The position numbers and the translations under genes are program-made. A stretch of 14,603 nucleotides of DNA from CBCPMX01 sp965120355. Its GTDB lineage: Bacteria > Bacillota > Clostridia > Oscillospirales > Oscillospiraceae. Below the pieces are notes generated by a model that had not been told where the DNA came from, ran no database searches, and saw nothing but the letters and a program-made list of their open reading frames with translations. The DNA lies in the NCBI GenBank assembly GCA_965120355.1, contig CBCPMX010000067.1, forward strand, positions 1 to 14,603, read 5' to 3'. Below, one piece after another: positions 7,143-14,223 of this stretch. Every line of letters starts with the position of its first letter. Position 1 is the first letter of the stretch.

Positions 7143-7176
7143 GGGAGCCTGTGCAGAAATCCCGGGCCGGTTCCGG

Positions 7177-7644
7177 CTATCGAATACGCTGGCCGTTGAG
7201 AACCGCCAGCACCAGCCGTTCTCCTTCGTATTGCAGCTTCAGAGAAAAAAACGGTACCGGCTGGTCCAGCAGCCGGAGAAAAATGGAATCTCCCTCCCAC
7301 ATGGGAAGGGACAGCAGGTCTTCCTTGGGGATCCACTCCAGCACGCCTTCGTCGCAGGTGCGGATCGTCCCCGTGAAGCCGGTGGCATGGAACAGGTGCA
7401 TGTATTCCGTGGGCCACCGGTCAGAGACAAAGGTCACCAGACCGCGGTAACGGTAGTCGGTGAGCGTCAGACCTGTCTCTTCCAGGGTTTCCCGCAGAAT
7501 GCAGTCCTCGGGGCTCTCCTTATCCAGAAATTTGCCGCCGATACCGACCCATTTGTCGCGATTCACGTCGTGGTCTTTTTTGATGCGGTGGAGCATGAGA
7601 TAGCTGCCGTCCCGCTCGATATAGCAAAGCGTGGTGTTCTGCAT
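7177..7644 (-). CDS. NUDIX hydrolase, MutT/8-oxo-dGTP diphosphatase-like (155 aa)
   Basis: A perfect Nudix box spans residues 37-59: GKFLDKE, seven residues, then RETLEETGL. This fits G-x5-E-x7-RE-U-x-EE-x-G-U, the Mg-binding and catalytic element that hydrolyses nucleoside diphosphate linkages. The N-terminus (TTLCYIERDGSYLMLHR) and the following WVGIGGK are typical of cytosolic MutT-type enzymes that clean oxidised nucleotides. The exact substrate is not predictable. ATG 7644 is chosen over the much longer upstream reading because GGAGG stands five bases before it and a promoter lies at 7707-7735. The downstream coiled-coil gene has its own promoter, but no terminator separates them, so read-through is likely. 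Confidence 0.93.
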   Translation of the reverse strand: MQNTTLCYIERDGSYLMLHRIKKDHDVNRDKWVGIGGKFLDKESPEDCILRETLEETGLTLTDYRYRGLVTFVSDRWPTEYMHLFHATGFTGTIRTCDEGVLEWIPKEDLLSLPMWEGDSIFLRLLDQPVPFFSLKLQYEGERLVLAVLNGQRIR

Positions 7645-7706
7645 ATGGTCCTCCGGTTTCTGGAAAACGTCGGCTGGGCCGGCGTCTGGCTGAAAATGAC
7701 ATGCCC

Positions 7707-7735
7707 ATTGTACCGCACTGAGCGGGAAAAGTAAA
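7707..7735 (-). promoter_or_regulatory. Promoter of the NUDIX gene
   Basis: On the minus strand TTTACT (7735 to 7730), 17 bases, TACAAT (7712 to 7707). It diverges from the RluA promoter about 50 bases away. Confidence 0.65.
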
Positions 7736-7782
7736 GTCTGCGCGGCGGCCTGCGCACCGTGCATGAGTTCCGCCGCGCCGGA

Positions 7783-7811
7783 TGGACAACTGCCTGCGCC
7801 TGTGTTATACT
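7783..7811 (+). promoter_or_regulatory. Promoter of the RluA-family gene
   Basis: TGGACA (7783-7788), a 17-base spacer and TATACT (7806-7811), preceded by an extended TGT. It lies 25 bases before ATG 7837, which excludes the in-frame start at 7759. Confidence 0.8.
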
Positions 7812-7836
7812 GCTCCCCGAGGGAGGCGGCAAAGGG

Positions 7837-8499
7837 ATGGAAATTTTGTATCAGGATCGGCAGATGGTGGTTTGCGTCAAGCCGGCGGGCATTTTGTCCC
7901 AGGGGACAGGGGAGCCGGACATGGCTGCGCTGCTGCAGGCGCAATGCGGCGGCGAGCTCTATCCCATACACCGGCTGGACCGGAACGTGGGCGGCGTCAT
8001 GGTCTTTGCCCGGACAAAGCAGGCGGCGGCAAAATTGTCCGCCGCCGTCCAACAGCGGACACTGGAAAAGGAGTACTTGTGCGTTGTGCACGGCTGCCCC
8101 GCGGAACCGGCAGGCGTGCTGCGGGATCTGCTGTTTAAGGACAGTGCGAAAAACAAGAGTTATGTCGTGCGCAGGCCGCGAAAGGGCGTCAAGGAGGCGG
8201 CGCTGGACTACCGCGTTTTGGAGACAGTACAGGCGCAGGCTGGCGTATGCACGCTGATCCACGTTCATCTTCAGACGGGCCGCACACACCAGATCCGGGT
8301 CCAGTTTTCCAGCCGGGGGCTGCCTCTGGTGGGCGACGGGAAATACGGAGGGAAGGACAACGGCATGCAGATCGGGCTGTGGTCTTGCCGCCTGACGGTT
8401 CCGCATCCGGCGGGCGGCCCGGCGCTGAGAGCCTATCACCGCCCGCCGGACACCGCCCCGTGGAGCTGGTTTCAAGATGCGGCGTACAGTCTGGAATGA
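7837..8499 (+). CDS. RluA-family RNA pseudouridine synthase (220 aa)
   Basis: The protein converts uridine to pseudouridine in rRNA or tRNA. The catalytic motif HRLDRNVGGVMVFAR starts at residue 45, with Asp48 the expected nucleophile. RTHQIRVQFSSRGLPLVGDGKYG (149-171) is the conserved C-terminal RluA signature. At 220 residues it lacks the N-terminal S4 RNA-binding domain found in RluC/RluD, so it belongs to the short RluA/TruC-like forms; the RNA target is unknown. ATG 7837 is chosen because GAGGGAGG lies about ten bases upstream and the promoter ends at 7811. The gene appears monocistronic and converges on obg. No clear terminator of its own is seen; the hairpin at 8542-8574 may slow transcription from this side too. 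Confidence 0.93.
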   Translation: MEILYQDRQMVVCVKPAGILSQGTGEPDMAALLQAQCGGELYPIHRLDRNVGGVMVFARTKQAAAKLSAAVQQRTLEKEYLCVVHGCPAEPAGVLRDLLFKDSAKNKSYVVRRPRKGVKEAALDYRVLETVQAQAGVCTLIHVHLQTGRTHQIRVQFSSRGLPLVGDGKYGGKDNGMQIGLWSCRLTVPHPAGGPALRAYHRPPDTAPWSWFQDAAYSLE

Positions 8500-8537
8500 A
8501 CATGCGCGGTCCGGGACGAACGGCGCACAAACGGCGC

Positions 8538-8574
8538 AAAAGTCCGGCCGCTGCAGCAATGTGCAGGGCCGGAC
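8538..8574 (-). terminator. Rho-independent terminator downstream of obg
   Basis: A long stem, GTCCGGCC plus CTGCA paired with TGCAG plus GGCCGGAC (8542-8574, one bulged G), starts three bases after the obg stop. Read on the minus strand it is followed by four T. Confidence 0.8.
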
Positions 8575-8577
8575 AGT

Positions 8578-9858
8578 TCACGGCTGATATTCAAACTCGA
8601 TGTCGTAAATGCTGACAGTGTCGCCGGCCTGGATGCCCATATTCTCCAACCGCTCAAACAGCCCGCAGCGCCGCAGCTGCCGGTCAAAGTACATCCGGGA
8701 CTCATAGTCGCCGAAATTGATGGAGGCCAGCAGCCGCTCCATCCAGGGACCGGAGATGATCCACAGATCGTCCTCGTGTTGAATTTGAAGCTGTTCCACC
8801 TGACCGGCCTCCGGAAGGGGCTTGACGTAGTCCGGCTCATAAACCGTCACCGGCGGCAGCTGGGCCAGCTTGTCTGCCACGACCCGCATCAGTTCCCGGG
8901 TGCCCATGTGGGCGGCGGCAGAGATCTCATAGAATTCATAGCCCTCGCCGGTCACATAGGCCCGCAGGCGCTCCAGGTTGTCGCTGCCCTGAGGGATCAG
9001 GTCCAGCTTGTTGGCCACCACCAGCATAGGCCGCTGGGCCAGTTCGGGGCTGTACTCTGCCAGCTCTGCATTGATCTTTTTGAAATCCTCCACCGGGTCC
9101 CGGTCTTCCAGGCCGGACACATCCACAATGTGCAGCATCAGGCGGCAGCGGTCGATGTGCCGCAGGAAATCGTGACCCAGGCCCGCGCCTTCCGCGGCGC
9201 CTTCAATGATGCCGGGGATATCGGCCATGACGAAGGACACGCCCTCGTCTACATAGATGACGCCCAGGTTGGGGAACAGGGTGGTAAAGTGGTAATTGGC
9301 GATCTTGGGCCGGGCCGCTGACACCACTGACAGCAGTGTGGACTTGCCCACGTTGGGGAAGCCCACCAGTCCCACGTCTGCCAGCAGCTTCAGCTCCAGC
9401 ACCACCTCGGCGCTCTCCCCAGGCAGACCCGGCTTGGCAAAGCGGGGCACCTGCCGGGTGGGGGTGGCAAAATGCTGGTTGCCCCAGCCGCCGCGGCCGC
9501 CGCGGCAGAGCACATATTGCTCCACCTGGGACATGTCCTGGATCACGGCTCCCGTCTCCAAATCCCGCACTACGGTGCCCCGAGGGACGCGGATGATCAG
9601 ATCCCTGCCGTTCTTGCCCTTGCAGCGGGCGCCGGCGCCGGGCTGGCCGTTCTCTGCCGTATATTTGCGCTTATAGCGGAAGTCCATGAGGGTGGACAGA
9701 TTGTCGTCCACCTGCAGAATCACGCTGCCGCCGTTGCCGCCGTCGCCGCCGTCCGGACCGCCGGCCGCCACATATTTTTCCCGGTGAAAGGCCACCGCGC
9801 CGTCGCCGCCCTTTCCGGCCTTGACGGTAATCTGTACTTTATCCACAAACATAGCCAT
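8578..9858 (-). CDS. obg: GTPase Obg/CgtA (426 aa)
   Basis: Obg is an essential GTPase that binds the 50S subunit and links ribosome assembly with stress and growth control. The glycine-rich Obg fold occupies residues 1-158 (KGGDGAVAFHREKYVAAGGP, then GGRGGWGN). The G domain shows G1 GFPNVGKST (166-174), G2 TTLFPNLG (192-199), G3 DIPG (213-216), G4 NKLD (283-286) and G5 SAA (313-315). The C-terminal OCT domain covers about 350-426 with WIISGPWMERL and MGIQAGDTVSIYDIEFEY. Length is standard. ATG 9858 is chosen for the GAGGTG six bases upstream; longer readings cross the terminator at 9908-9938. It follows rplU-prp-rpmA as in most Bacillota, but behind that terminator. No clear promoter is visible in the 50 bases between, so regulated read-through is a possibility. 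Confidence 0.98.
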   Translation of the reverse strand: MAMFVDKVQITVKAGKGGDGAVAFHREKYVAAGGPDGGDGGNGGSVILQVDDNLSTLMDFRYKRKYTAENGQPGAGARCKGKNGRDLIIRVPRGTVVRDLETGAVIQDMSQVEQYVLCRGGRGGWGNQHFATPTRQVPRFAKPGLPGESAEVVLELKLLADVGLVGFPNVGKSTLLSVVSAARPKIANYHFTTLFPNLGVIYVDEGVSFVMADIPGIIEGAAEGAGLGHDFLRHIDRCRLMLHIVDVSGLEDRDPVEDFKKINAELAEYSPELAQRPMLVVANKLDLIPQGSDNLERLRAYVTGEGYEFYEISAAAHMGTRELMRVVADKLAQLPPVTVYEPDYVKPLPEAGQVEQLQIQHEDDLWIISGPWMERLLASINFGDYESRMYFDRQLRRCGLFERLENMGIQAGDTVSIYDIEFEYQP

Positions 9859-9907
9859 GGCATGCACCTCTTTCGTGTTCTTCCCCTTATGGTATGTGGG
9901 CTGCGCT

Positions 9908-9938
9908 AAAAAAACCCGGACAGGCGGGCCTGTCCGGG
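9908..9938 (-). terminator. Intrinsic terminator between rpmA and obg
   Basis: A perfect 10-bp stem (9915-9924 with 9929-9938) with a four-base loop leads, on the minus strand, into seven T (9914 to 9908). It begins 14 bases after the rpmA stop and should end or reduce transcription before obg. Confidence 0.92.
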
Positions 9939-9951
9939 GTTTTCGTGGCAT

Positions 9952-10236
9952 TTACTGCGCGACGGGATAGACAGAGACCTTCTTGCGGTCCTTCCCCATG
10001 CGCTCAAACTTGACGATGCCGTCCGCTTTGGCAAACAGGGTGTCGTCGCTGCCCTTGCCCACATTCTCACCGGGGTGGATGTGAGTGCCTCTCTGCCGAA
10101 CAAGAATATTGCCAGCCAGCACGAACTGACCGTCCGCACGCTTCGCGCCCAGACGCTTGGACTCGGAGTCACGGCCATTCTTGGTGGAGCCGCCGCCCTT
10201 GTGGTGCGCGAAAAACTGGATACCGACCTTAAGCAT
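9952..10236 (-). CDS. rpmA: 50S ribosomal protein L27 (94 aa) with cleavable N-terminal extension
   Basis: L27 reaches the peptidyl-transferase centre with its N-terminus. The body is unmistakable: AHHKGGGSTKNGRDSESKRLG (10-30), then GQFVLAGNILVRQRGTHIHPG. The first nine residues, MLKVGIQFF, are the Bacillota-type extension, which is cut before the Ala (QFF|AHHK) by the protease Prp, encoded immediately upstream. GGAGGTG, overlapping the prp stop codon, is the ribosome-binding site; only three bases separate prp and rpmA. It is the last gene before the terminator at 9908-9938. Confidence 0.98.
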   Translation of the reverse strand: MLKVGIQFFAHHKGGGSTKNGRDSESKRLGAKRADGQFVLAGNILVRQRGTHIHPGENVGKGSDDTLFAKADGIVKFERMGKDRKKVSVYPVAQ

Positions 10237-10239
10237 AAC

Positions 10240-10563
10240 TTACACCTCCATAACTTCGATGTGATCCGGATATTCGTCCCGCATATCGCTGAGAGTGAGC
10301 ATCAGTCCGGTCAGTACGGCTTGGACAGTATCCTCCTCTTCGCAATTGGCGGGTAGAGTCAAGGTAATGCGGGCATCGTCTTCCCGAACACGGGTGCGGA
10401 CGTTCTCTCCAAGTACGTCGGAGAGAATACATTCCGTCAGCCGGATGGCAGACGTGACCGCGGCGCAGACAATGTCCGCGCCGGCCTCAGCGTAGCCGCT
10501 GTGGCCATGGCAGCTGAATCCGGTGATCCGGCCGCCCTGATTGAAAAATTCGATCCTTGTCAT
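10240..10563 (-). CDS. prp: Ribosomal-processing cysteine protease Prp (YsxB family, 107 aa)
   Basis: Prp removes the N-terminal extension of L27, an essential step in Staphylococcus aureus and expected wherever the extension exists. The catalytic pair is visible as His21 in CHGHSGYAEAGADIVCAAVT (18-37) and Cys33 in the same stretch, equivalent to His22 and Cys34 of the S. aureus enzyme. Length (about 105-110 aa) is normal for the family. The ATG overlaps the rplU stop by one base (TGATG), and rpmA follows after three bases, so all three are translated as a coupled unit. The presence of its cut site in the neighbouring L27 supports the call. Confidence 0.95.
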   Translation of the reverse strand: MTRIEFFNQGGRITGFSCHGHSGYAEAGADIVCAAVTSAIRLTECILSDVLGENVRTRVREDDARITLTLPANCEEEDTVQAVLTGLMLTLSDMRDEYPDHIEVMEV

Positions 10564-10874
10564 CAGACGGAGATTTTTTCGATCTGCACCTTGGTATAGG
10601 GCTGTCTGTGGCCCCGGCGGTTCTGAGAATCCTTCTTGGGACGATACTTGTAGACCATGATCTTCTTGCCCTTGCCGTTCTTGACGACCTTGGCGTCGAC
10701 CGTCGCGCCTTCCACCATGGGAGCGCCGAACTTGGAATTCTCGCCGTCTACCACCGCCAGAACCTGATCGAAGGTAACGGTCTCACCGGCCTGCACATCG
10801 AGCTTCTCAATATAGATGATCTCGCCTTCCTTTACGGAATACTGCTTGCCGCCGGTCACGATAATTGCGTTCAT
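10563..10874 (-). CDS. rplU: 50S ribosomal protein L21 (103 aa)
   Basis: L21 binds 23S rRNA in the large subunit. The sequence is typical across its length: an N-terminal MNAIIVTGGKQYSVKEGE, central FDQVLAV, and the basic C-terminal motif KIMVYKYRPKKDSQNRRGHR followed by QPYTKVQIEKI. Length is standard. ATG 10874 is preceded by AGGTAGGTG about ten bases upstream. It is the first gene of the rplU-prp-rpmA unit, driven by a consensus promoter at 10969-10997 and preceded by a probable L21 leader. The stop TGA shares its A with the prp ATG. Confidence 0.98.
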   Translation of the reverse strand: MNAIIVTGGKQYSVKEGEIIYIEKLDVQAGETVTFDQVLAVVDGENSKFGAPMVEGATVDAKVVKNGKGKKIMVYKYRPKKDSQNRRGHRQPYTKVQIEKISV

Positions 10875-10882
10875 ATTGTGTT

Positions 10883-10963
10883 TGCACCTACCTTATTGTA
10901 GTCTCGCTCTAGCGGTGTGTGCACGAAAAAGCGCGCACAACTTCCAACCGCTTCGACGCGGCC
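10883..10963 (-). ncRNA. Probable L21 leader (cis-regulatory RNA of rplU)
   Basis: The rplU transcript should start near 10962 and has a leader of about 85 bases. On the minus strand it folds first into CCGC-GTCGAA-GCGG (10961 to 10948). It then forms an 8-bp stem TGTGCGCG/CGTGCACA with a six-base loop (10939 to 10918, one G·U pair). After that comes GCGAGACTACAATAAGG and the ribosome-binding site. Bacillota commonly carry an autoregulatory L21 leader here (Rfam L21_leader). Position and layout fit; a covariance search was not possible. Confidence 0.55.
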
Positions 10964-10968
10964 TGTAA

Positions 10969-10997
10969 ATTATAGCACAGGGGAAGAGGCTTGTCAA
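10969..10997 (-). promoter_or_regulatory. Consensus SigA promoter of rplU-prp-rpmA
   Basis: On the minus strand TTGACA (10997 to 10992), a 17-base spacer ending in TGC, and TATAAT (10974 to 10969). This is a perfect 12 of 12 match plus an extended -10, as expected for a highly expressed ribosomal operon. Confidence 0.95.
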
Positions 10998-11047
10998 ACG
11001 GTTTTTCGCTGCGGGATGGGCTTTTTCCGGAATTTTGCCCGTTCGGT

Positions 11048-11953
11048 TCAGTTCCCGCTGTTGGACGAAAAGGCCCGGCGGCACAGTTCCAGAAAATCCG
11101 CCAGTTCCGGCCGGCTGTTGTTCCGGTGGTAATACAGCGCCACAGGCTGGGGCGTGGGACAGGGCGTCAGGCGTATCAGCCGCAGCGGATGGGGAACCAG
11201 ACCATAGGCGTAGGCGGGAATCAGCGCCAGGCCCAGTCCCGCCGAAACCAGGGCGAGAATCCCTTCGATGCTGTCGGCGGAGTGGGGACAGGCGGCAGCC
11301 AGCGGACGGACAAAGGACTCCAGTTCTGCAAAGCCGGGGGAGGCGGTGATGTCCCGGTTGACAATGAACGCCTCCCCCATCAGGTCGCTCCAGAAAACAG
11401 ACTCCCGGTCGTAAAGCTGGTGACCGGGATAGACTGCCAACAGAAACAGCGGCTCTGAGACGCCGGCCAGCAGCACTTCCGCGACCAGACGCTGGTCCGG
11501 GTTGTGCTGGCCTGCTACGACAGCCACGTCCAGATCGCCGTTTTTCAGAGGGCGGAAGAGTTCCTTCTCACTGTCGCGCTGGAGATTGAGGCTCAGAGAA
11601 GGAAAGGACTCGTGAAACTGCCGCAGAATGTCCGGGAGAACGGTGGCGGGCACGTCCGGCGTCAAGCCGATGCGGAACTGCCGCCGGGTTCGCCGGTCCG
11701 CGTCGGAAGCGGCCTGGATGGCATCTTCCAGCCGAATGACCAGGGGCCGGATCTCGCGGTAAAAAGATGCGCCTGCTTCGGTCAGCTCCACATGACGGTT
11801 GTTGCGGCGAAACAGCAGGACGTTCAGTTCCTTTTCCAAAGCGGCAATCTGCTGGCTGATGGCAGTTTGCGCCACGAAAAAGCGCCGGGCGGCCTGCGTG
11901 AAGCTGAGAGTTTCCGCCACAGCAATGAAATAGTGCAGCTGTTTGATGGTCAT
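11048..11953 (-). CDS. LysR-family transcriptional regulator (301 aa)
   Basis: The N-terminal winged helix-turn-helix spans about residues 3-60 (LHYFIAVAETLSFTQAARRF, then VAQTAISQQIAALEKELN). It is followed by the linker helix and a periplasmic-binding-protein-like effector domain from about 90 to 295. Length is standard. ATG 11953 has AGGAGG five bases upstream. The family usually binds a small ligand and controls a divergent target as well as its own gene. Here the divergent neighbour is the solute-binding lipoprotein at 12221, and a perfect palindrome with the T-N11-A pattern lies 25 bases before the ATG. The most likely target is therefore that transport gene, with the effector perhaps its substrate. 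No obvious terminator follows; read-through towards rplU is possible. Confidence 0.95.
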   Translation of the reverse strand: MTIKQLHYFIAVAETLSFTQAARRFFVAQTAISQQIAALEKELNVLLFRRNNRHVELTEAGASFYREIRPLVIRLEDAIQAASDADRRTRRQFRIGLTPDVPATVLPDILRQFHESFPSLSLNLQRDSEKELFRPLKNGDLDVAVVAGQHNPDQRLVAEVLLAGVSEPLFLLAVYPGHQLYDRESVFWSDLMGEAFIVNRDITASPGFAELESFVRPLAAACPHSADSIEGILALVSAGLGLALIPAYAYGLVPHPLRLIRLTPCPTPQPVALYYHRNNSRPELADFLELCRRAFSSNSGN

Positions 11954-11977
11954 AGGAGCCTCCTGTTATAAGAAAAT

Positions 11978-11994
11978 TGCGTAACAGTTACGCA
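11978..11994. promoter_or_regulatory. Palindromic LysR operator candidate
   Basis: TGCGTAA-CAG-TTACGCA is a perfect 7+7 inverted repeat containing T-N11-A (11978 to 11990). It is centred about 54 bases before the predicted start of the plus-strand promoter and lies just beyond the start site of the lysR promoter. That suits activation of one and autorepression of the other. Confidence 0.7.
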
Positions 11995-12002
11995 GATTTG
12001 TT

Positions 12003-12030
12003 ATTTTACCTTGTGTAAAAACTCTGTTAA
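12003..12030 (-). promoter_or_regulatory. Promoter of the lysR-type gene
   Basis: On the minus strand TTAACA (12030 to 12025), a 16-base spacer and TAAAAT (12008 to 12003), 50 bases before ATG 11953. Confidence 0.6.
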
Positions 12031-12033
12031 AAT
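12005..12033 (+). promoter_or_regulatory. Promoter P1 of the solute-binding protein gene
   Basis: TTTACC (12005-12010), 17 bases, TAAAAT (12028-12033), preceded by an extended TGT. It occupies the same DNA as the lysR promoter in the opposite direction. A TGTGTAA variant of the operator half-site sits at 12012-12018 within its spacer. Confidence 0.6.
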
Positions 12034-12054
12034 GCTAGATGGACAAGTGTGGAT

Positions 12055-12094
12055 TGCGTAAAGTTTGACCGGAACTAATTATTATGTATACGCA
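12055..12094 (+). promoter_or_regulatory. Possible second promoter P2 flanked by operator half-sites
   Basis: TTGACC (12065-12070), 16 bases, TATACG (12087-12092). An exact TGCGTAA half-site (12055-12061) lies just upstream of the -35, and TACGCA (12089-12094) overlaps the -10. The rest of the leader to 12220 shows no gene. Confidence 0.4.
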
Positions 12095-12220
12095 GGCCGG
12101 AAAATCTGATTGTCCACAGTATAGCACGTTTCTGGGGGGATTTCAAACCCGGCGTGCGGCGTGTATGATATAGGCTGGCAGATGCCGGTTTATATAAATT
12201 TTTATTTAGGAGTGAAAGTT

Positions 12221-14008
12221 GTGAGAAACTTGAAAAAGCTACTGGCTGTCTTGCTGGCGATTTGTTTGCTGTGCGGTATGCTGGCTGGCTGTGGTTCCAC
12301 CAATGAGACCACCGAGACTTCGGCTGCTGCCGAGGAGCCTGCTGAATCCAGCGAGTCCACCGAGACCGCCACGGAAGAGGGCGCGGAAGCGTCCGACGAA
12401 GAGAGCGCCGAGGCTGCGTCCGAGTCCGAAGGTGAGACTGCGGAAGAACCCGTCACTGCCACCGGCCTGGCTGCCGAAGTCTTTGGCGACGCCACCCCCG
12501 CGGAATGGACTCTGCCGCTGTCCGACGGCTCTGAGACCCTGTCCCTGTGGGCCACGTTCCCCGACGCGCTGTTTGCGTCCTATCCCAACGGCATGGCCGA
12601 CTGTGACATCTATATCGCGGCCGAGGAAGCGACCGGCGTGGCCATCGACTACTATCCCCTGTCCACCTCCGCGTCCTCTGAGCAGTTCAACGTCATGGTT
12701 GTGTCCGGCGACTATCCCGACATGATCGGCTGGGGCCTGAACTACGCCACCGGCGATGAGACCGCCGTGGAAGATGAGGTCTATCTGGATCTGGTGGACA
12801 TCATCGCCGAGTATGCCCCCAACTACTACAACCTGCTGGCCTCCGACGAGGAGCTGCTGGACGCGGCTCTGACCGATGAAGGCTATATCACCAATTTCTT
12901 TGCGCTGGTCACCGAAGACGGCCTGGCCTCCTTCGGCCCCATGATCCGGACCGACCTGCTGGAGCAGATCGGTATGGACAAGCCCTATACCATTGATGAG
13001 TATCATGAAGTCCTGACCGCATTTAAGAATGAGTGCGGCATTGAAGAGCCCCTGGTGCTGCTGGCTCCCGGCTGCGCCCAGGACGACTGGATTGCCGGCG
13101 CGTTTGGCGTTTCTGCGTTCCTGAACAACTTCCCCATGTCCTCCGCGCCCTTCTATGTGGTGGACGGCGAGGTGAAGTACGGCGTCGTGGAAGACGGCTT
13201 CAAGGAGTACATCGAGCTGATGCACCAGTGGTATGAGGAAGGTCTGATTCATCCGGACTTCATCTCTGAGAACTCCAACTGGAACAGCCCTGACTATTCC
13301 ATGAAGATCACCGGCGGCGAGTGCGGCATCTTCTATTCCGACTATGGCAACATCGGCGGCTACAATTCCGCCTCCGAGATCGAGGGCTTCCATGTGGAGG
13401 CTACCTATGACGCCCACATGACAGAGGATTCCATCAACCACTTCGGCAACTTTGCCAAGAAGTCTGCCGGCAACGGCATCCATCTGACCACCAGCTGCTC
13501 TAATGTGGAGCTGGCGGCCCAGTGGTGCGACTGGTGGTATACCGATGAGGCTTCTATGCTGGCCAACTATGGCATCGAGGGCAAGAGCTATGAAATCATT
13601 GACGGCGTGCCCACCTACACCGAGCTGGTCACCAACGCTGATGGCATGAGCATCCGCGATGCCCTGCTGGTCTACGCCTCCAACAACACCATCTGCTGCG
13701 TCATTGACAGCCATGCGCTGGATACCGCCTATTCTGCCGAGGACCTGGCTGCCAAGGAGATCTGGGCCACCGGCATGGACGATGCGTACAGAATGCCCAG
13801 CGGCGTGTCTCTGAACCTGGAGGAGCAGGAGATCTACAGCTCCTACTACACCGACATCGAGACGCTGTGCATGGAGAACATCGCCCGGTTCATCACCGGC
13901 GCCAGATCCATGGAGGAGTTCGATTCCTTTGTGGAGTCTGTCTGGTCCATGAACCTGCAGGACTGCATCGACGTGTATCAGAGCGCCTATGACCGCTACA
14001 TGGCCTGA
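12221..14008 (+). CDS. Extracellular solute-binding lipoprotein of an ABC importer (595 aa)
   Basis: The GTG at 12221 is chosen because AGGAG lies eight bases before it and it gives a clean lipoprotein signal: RNLKK, a hydrophobic core, and lipobox LAGC with Cys24. Residues 25-80 are a low-complexity linker of Ser, Thr, Glu and Ala with no basic residue. The body from about 95 resembles large family-1 sugar-binding proteins of the LplA/LipO/YtcQ type (DYPDMIGWG, IRTDLLEQIGMDKPYTIDEYHEVLTAFKN, YIELMHQWYEEGLIHPDF). Such proteins sit on the outer face of the membrane and hand oligosaccharides, uronides or related solutes to an ABC permease. The substrate is unknown and no permease lies nearby. 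The gene diverges from the LysR regulator and is followed by a hairpin at 14041 and a paralogue at 14253. Confidence 0.93.
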   Translation: MRNLKKLLAVLLAICLLCGMLAGCGSTNETTETSAAAEEPAESSESTETATEEGAEASDEESAEAASESEGETAEEPVTATGLAAEVFGDATPAEWTLPLSDGSETLSLWATFPDALFASYPNGMADCDIYIAAEEATGVAIDYYPLSTSASSEQFNVMVVSGDYPDMIGWGLNYATGDETAVEDEVYLDLVDIIAEYAPNYYNLLASDEELLDAALTDEGYITNFFALVTEDGLASFGPMIRTDLLEQIGMDKPYTIDEYHEVLTAFKNECGIEEPLVLLAPGCAQDDWIAGAFGVSAFLNNFPMSSAPFYVVDGEVKYGVVEDGFKEYIELMHQWYEEGLIHPDFISENSNWNSPDYSMKITGGECGIFYSDYGNIGGYNSASEIEGFHVEATYDAHMTEDSINHFGNFAKKSAGNGIHLTTSCSNVELAAQWCDWWYTDEASMLANYGIEGKSYEIIDGVPTYTELVTNADGMSIRDALLVYASNNTICCVIDSHALDTAYSAEDLAAKEIWATGMDDAYRMPSGVSLNLEEQEIYSSYYTDIETLCMENIARFITGARSMEEFDSFVESVWSMNLQDCIDVYQSAYDRYMA

Positions 14009-14040
14009 GTAGTGCGGACAGGCATCATTTAGAGCTTTCC

Positions 14041-14078
14041 CTGGAGGGCATGGCTGCGCCATGCCCTCCAGATTTATA
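14041..14078 (+). terminator. Probable terminator after the first solute-binding protein gene
   Basis: A perfect 14-bp stem (14041-14054 with 14058-14071) with a three-base loop is followed by ATTTATAT. The T-tract is imperfect, so partial read-through into the second lipoprotein gene is possible. Confidence 0.7.
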
Positions 14079-14137
14079 TGCCGGACGAGCTTGTAGCAGT
14101 TTTGAAATATTTTCACGAGAATTCGTCAGATTAAGTG

Positions 14138-14166
14138 TTGAAATGGATGGTTTTAGGTGGTATAAT
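14138..14166 (+). promoter_or_regulatory. SigA promoter of the second solute-binding protein gene
   Basis: TTGAAA (14138-14143), exactly 17 bases, TATAAT (14161-14166). The start should be near 14173, giving a leader of about 80 bases. No TGCGTAA operator motif is seen here. Confidence 0.88.
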
Positions 14167-14175
14167 GCAGTTGAA

Positions 14176-14223
14176 TTAGGTCAAAAACTGCACAGATTGA
14201 CACAATGGGTACATTTGGCCTAA
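14176..14223 (+). repeat. Inverted repeat in the leader of the second lipoprotein gene
   Basis: TTAGGTCAAA (14176-14185) pairs with TTTGGCCTAA (14214-14223) over ten positions, with one G·U in RNA. It encloses 28 bases and ends 18 bases before the ribosome-binding site. It may be a leader hairpin affecting translation, or a protein site. Confidence 0.45.

Noticed and set aside
7645..8559. N-terminal extension of the NUDIX frame to 460 codons
   Set aside because: It would cross the RluA gene and both divergent promoters. The GGAGG before ATG 7644 and the family length support the short form.
9859..9951. Upstream start giving Obg 31 extra residues
   Set aside because: The extension is translated from the terminator hairpin, lacks similarity to Obg, and a good ribosome-binding site precedes ATG 9858.
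12239..14116. A 625-codon open frame on the minus strand opposite the solute-binding protein
   Set aside because: It is the same codon-bias shadow effect: Gly/Val/His-rich composition, no recognisable domain, and a clear lipoprotein gene on the other strand.
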